This document shows positions 63,219 to 64,000 of a stretch of DNA of 64,000 bases, in pieces (the first letter of the stretch is position 1; the number at the start of each line of letters is the position of its first letter). Source of the DNA: Bradyrhizobium sp. Gha (GTDB taxonomy: Bacteria > Pseudomonadota > Alphaproteobacteria > Rhizobiales > Xanthobacteraceae). Made by a program: the position numbers and the translations under genes. The stretch covers positions 1 through 64,000 of the forward strand of contig NZ_FOQM01000010.1 of assembly GCF_900113735.1 (NCBI RefSeq). Direction: 5' to 3'. The notes below the pieces were generated by a model. That model did no database searches and had not been told where the DNA came from. It worked only from the letters and a program-made list of their open reading frames with translations.

Positions 63219-63725
63219 ATGGCAAGTGTCGAACAATTGCACAGACGGCAAGGCGTAAACCTGGTTCAGCTCGAAGCGGACATTGCCTCGGTACGCTCGG
63301 GAAGTTCTCTGACATCCATTGCTTTACCTGATTACGTCGAGCACACCGAAGGCGTCACGCGCGTCGGCGCCCTCAGTGCGGAGGCGGTCATTCGCGACTA
63401 TGAGTCCGCTGCAAAGGAGATCGAGGCCATGGGCACCGAGTTGATCGACGCCGCGCAAAAGTGCGAGGCGCTGACAGCTCAGGTCCATGATGCCATCGCC
63501 TTCATGCGGGAAACGGCGACGGGCTATCGTGAAGAGGGGCGGAAGATCTTCAAGCGCATCGAAGAATGCGCGCTGTTCACCGAAGACGTCCGCAAGACAT
63601 GCGAACAGGTCAAACGCAGAATGGCCACGGTCTCGGTCGGCCCGTCTTCCGATGAGGAGCTTGCACCTGATGGCTCCGAGTTGACCGGGATCGCCGCCAA
63701 GGTGACGATGAGCGAAGTCCGGTGA
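63219..63725 (+). CDS. Coiled-coil hypothetical protein
   Basis: 168 aa from ATG 63219 with a perfect GGAGG spaced six bases. N-terminal VEQLHRRQGVNLVQLEADIA, a long helix YESAAKEIEAMGTELIDAAQ to EECALFTEDVRKTCEQVKRR with four cysteines. Resembles short rhizobial coiled-coil proteins. The upstream frame to 62997 is not supported. Unknown function. Confidence 0.75.
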   Translation: MASVEQLHRRQGVNLVQLEADIASVRSGSSLTSIALPDYVEHTEGVTRVGALSAEAVIRDYESAAKEIEAMGTELIDAAQKCEALTAQVHDAIAFMRETATGYREEGRKIFKRIEECALFTEDVRKTCEQVKRRMATVSVGPSSDEELAPDGSELTGIAAKVTMSEVR

Positions 63726-63739
63726 GACGGGCATAGGTT

Positions 63740-63782
63740 CGCGGGGTGGGCGCGGCGCAAGTGCGCCTTTGCCCACCCCGCG
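63740..63782. repeat. Dispersed Bradyrhizobium-type palindrome
   Basis: CGCGGGGTGGGC (63740-63751) pairs with GCCCACCCCGCG (63771-63782); an inner GGCGCA/TGCGCC stem sits in the loop. No T-tract. This 'GGTGGGC...GCCCACC' hairpin with a GCGCAA..TGCGCC core is a common intergenic repeat in Bradyrhizobium. Confidence 0.7.
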
Positions 63783-63808
63783 GCGCTAAAGGCGGGCGCT
63801 TTGCGGGC

Positions 63809-64000
63809 TCACCAATCCGGATCGCCGTAGGGGTCGCCCATGTAGGGCGGCGGCATCCAGGGTCCTCGCGGCGGTCTGGGCCGCCGGGGTGGTGGGGGCT
63901 CTGGCACGTGCGGCCGCGCACGCGCAGCCGCATCATTGGTCGCACTGCGCACGGTGGGCTTTGCGGCCGCAGGCGCGGATGACGTCGATGGAGCGCTCAG
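63809..64000 (-). CDS. Proline-rich protein, C-terminal part (runs off the right edge)
   Basis: 64 codons open from the edge, ending at TGA 63809-63811. Sequence is Ala/Pro/Arg-rich with a tail GPWMPPPYMGDPYGDPDW typical of exported proteins in Bradyrhizobium. The start and main domain are outside the window, so no function can be given. Confidence 0.6.
   Translation of the reverse strand: MSAPSTSSAPAAAKPTVRSATNDAAARARPHVPEPPPPRRPRPPRGPWMPPPYMGDPYGDPDW

Overview
The window looks like a chromosomal segment of a Bradyrhizobium-type alphaproteobacterium. It is GC-rich and carries a eukaryotic-type glutamine synthetase II gene behind a -24/-12 promoter, with a DUF2735 gene diverging from it. It also carries two relatives of the GrlR regulator, several DUF families typical of Rhizobiales (DUF2161, DUF2336, DUF2778, DUF6894) and intergenic palindromes of the kind scattered through Bradyrhizobium genomes. 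I saw no tRNA, rRNA, CRISPR array or complete insertion sequence. Only the start of an IS110-type transposase is present, at the left edge.

Layout. 0-4.8 kb: transposase start, then a tryptophan-to-anthranilate operon (formamidase-like hydrolase, kynA, kynU), a thioesterase and a GNAT acetyltransferase. 4.8-11 kb: DUF2161 nuclease-fold protein, GrlR-like protein, SDR, tyrosine phosphatase, DUF2735/glnII and a two-domain GrlR-like protein. 11-20.9 kb: small envelope and hypothetical genes, a type-2 pyrF, an acyltransferase, an iorB-iorA-cytochrome c operon (minus strand) and a Tat-exported multicopper oxidase. 21-26.5 kb: ABC-F ATPase, asparaginase, PsiF-repeat protein, esterase and nitroreductase. 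26.5-34.3 kb: a DUF2336-PilZ-HD-GYP (cyclic-di-GMP) operon, an AraC regulator, an FMN reductase, an acyltransferase and a chemoreceptor. 34.3-43.4 kb: frameshifted DUF1810 gene, DUF2778 protein, minCDE, small exported proteins, an L,D-transpeptidase lipoprotein and a membrane protein. 43.5-57.3 kb: a mobR/mobA-like pair with a clear operator, SH3 protein, SMR pump, O-methyltransferase/TetR pair, pyridoxal kinase, M15 peptidase-like protein, YjdM, PhzF and SGNH hydrolase.

The most unusual part is 57.3-62.5 kb. A two-gene unit, an AraC-family regulator divergent from a small helical protein of unknown function, occurs twice, with a TetR gene between the copies. Unit 2 is intact. Unit 1 has an in-frame TAG in each of its two genes, yet its regulator frame has exactly the same length (906 bp) as the intact copy. 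Both divergent promoter regions keep a triple direct repeat (GTTCAA-like) with identical 11/9-bp phasing. This is the best candidate here for an undescribed regulatory system. A small frameshifted membrane-protein remnant also lies in this region, which suggests active decay.

Other good signals are the TTGACA-N17-CATACT promoter of mobA, whose spacer and -10 box form a perfect 10+10 palindrome, a near-palindromic operator between the O-methyltransferase and TetR genes, the sigma-54 promoter of glnII, a single-base frameshift in a DUF1810 gene, and a probable 2-nt frameshift in a small gene behind the SMR pump.
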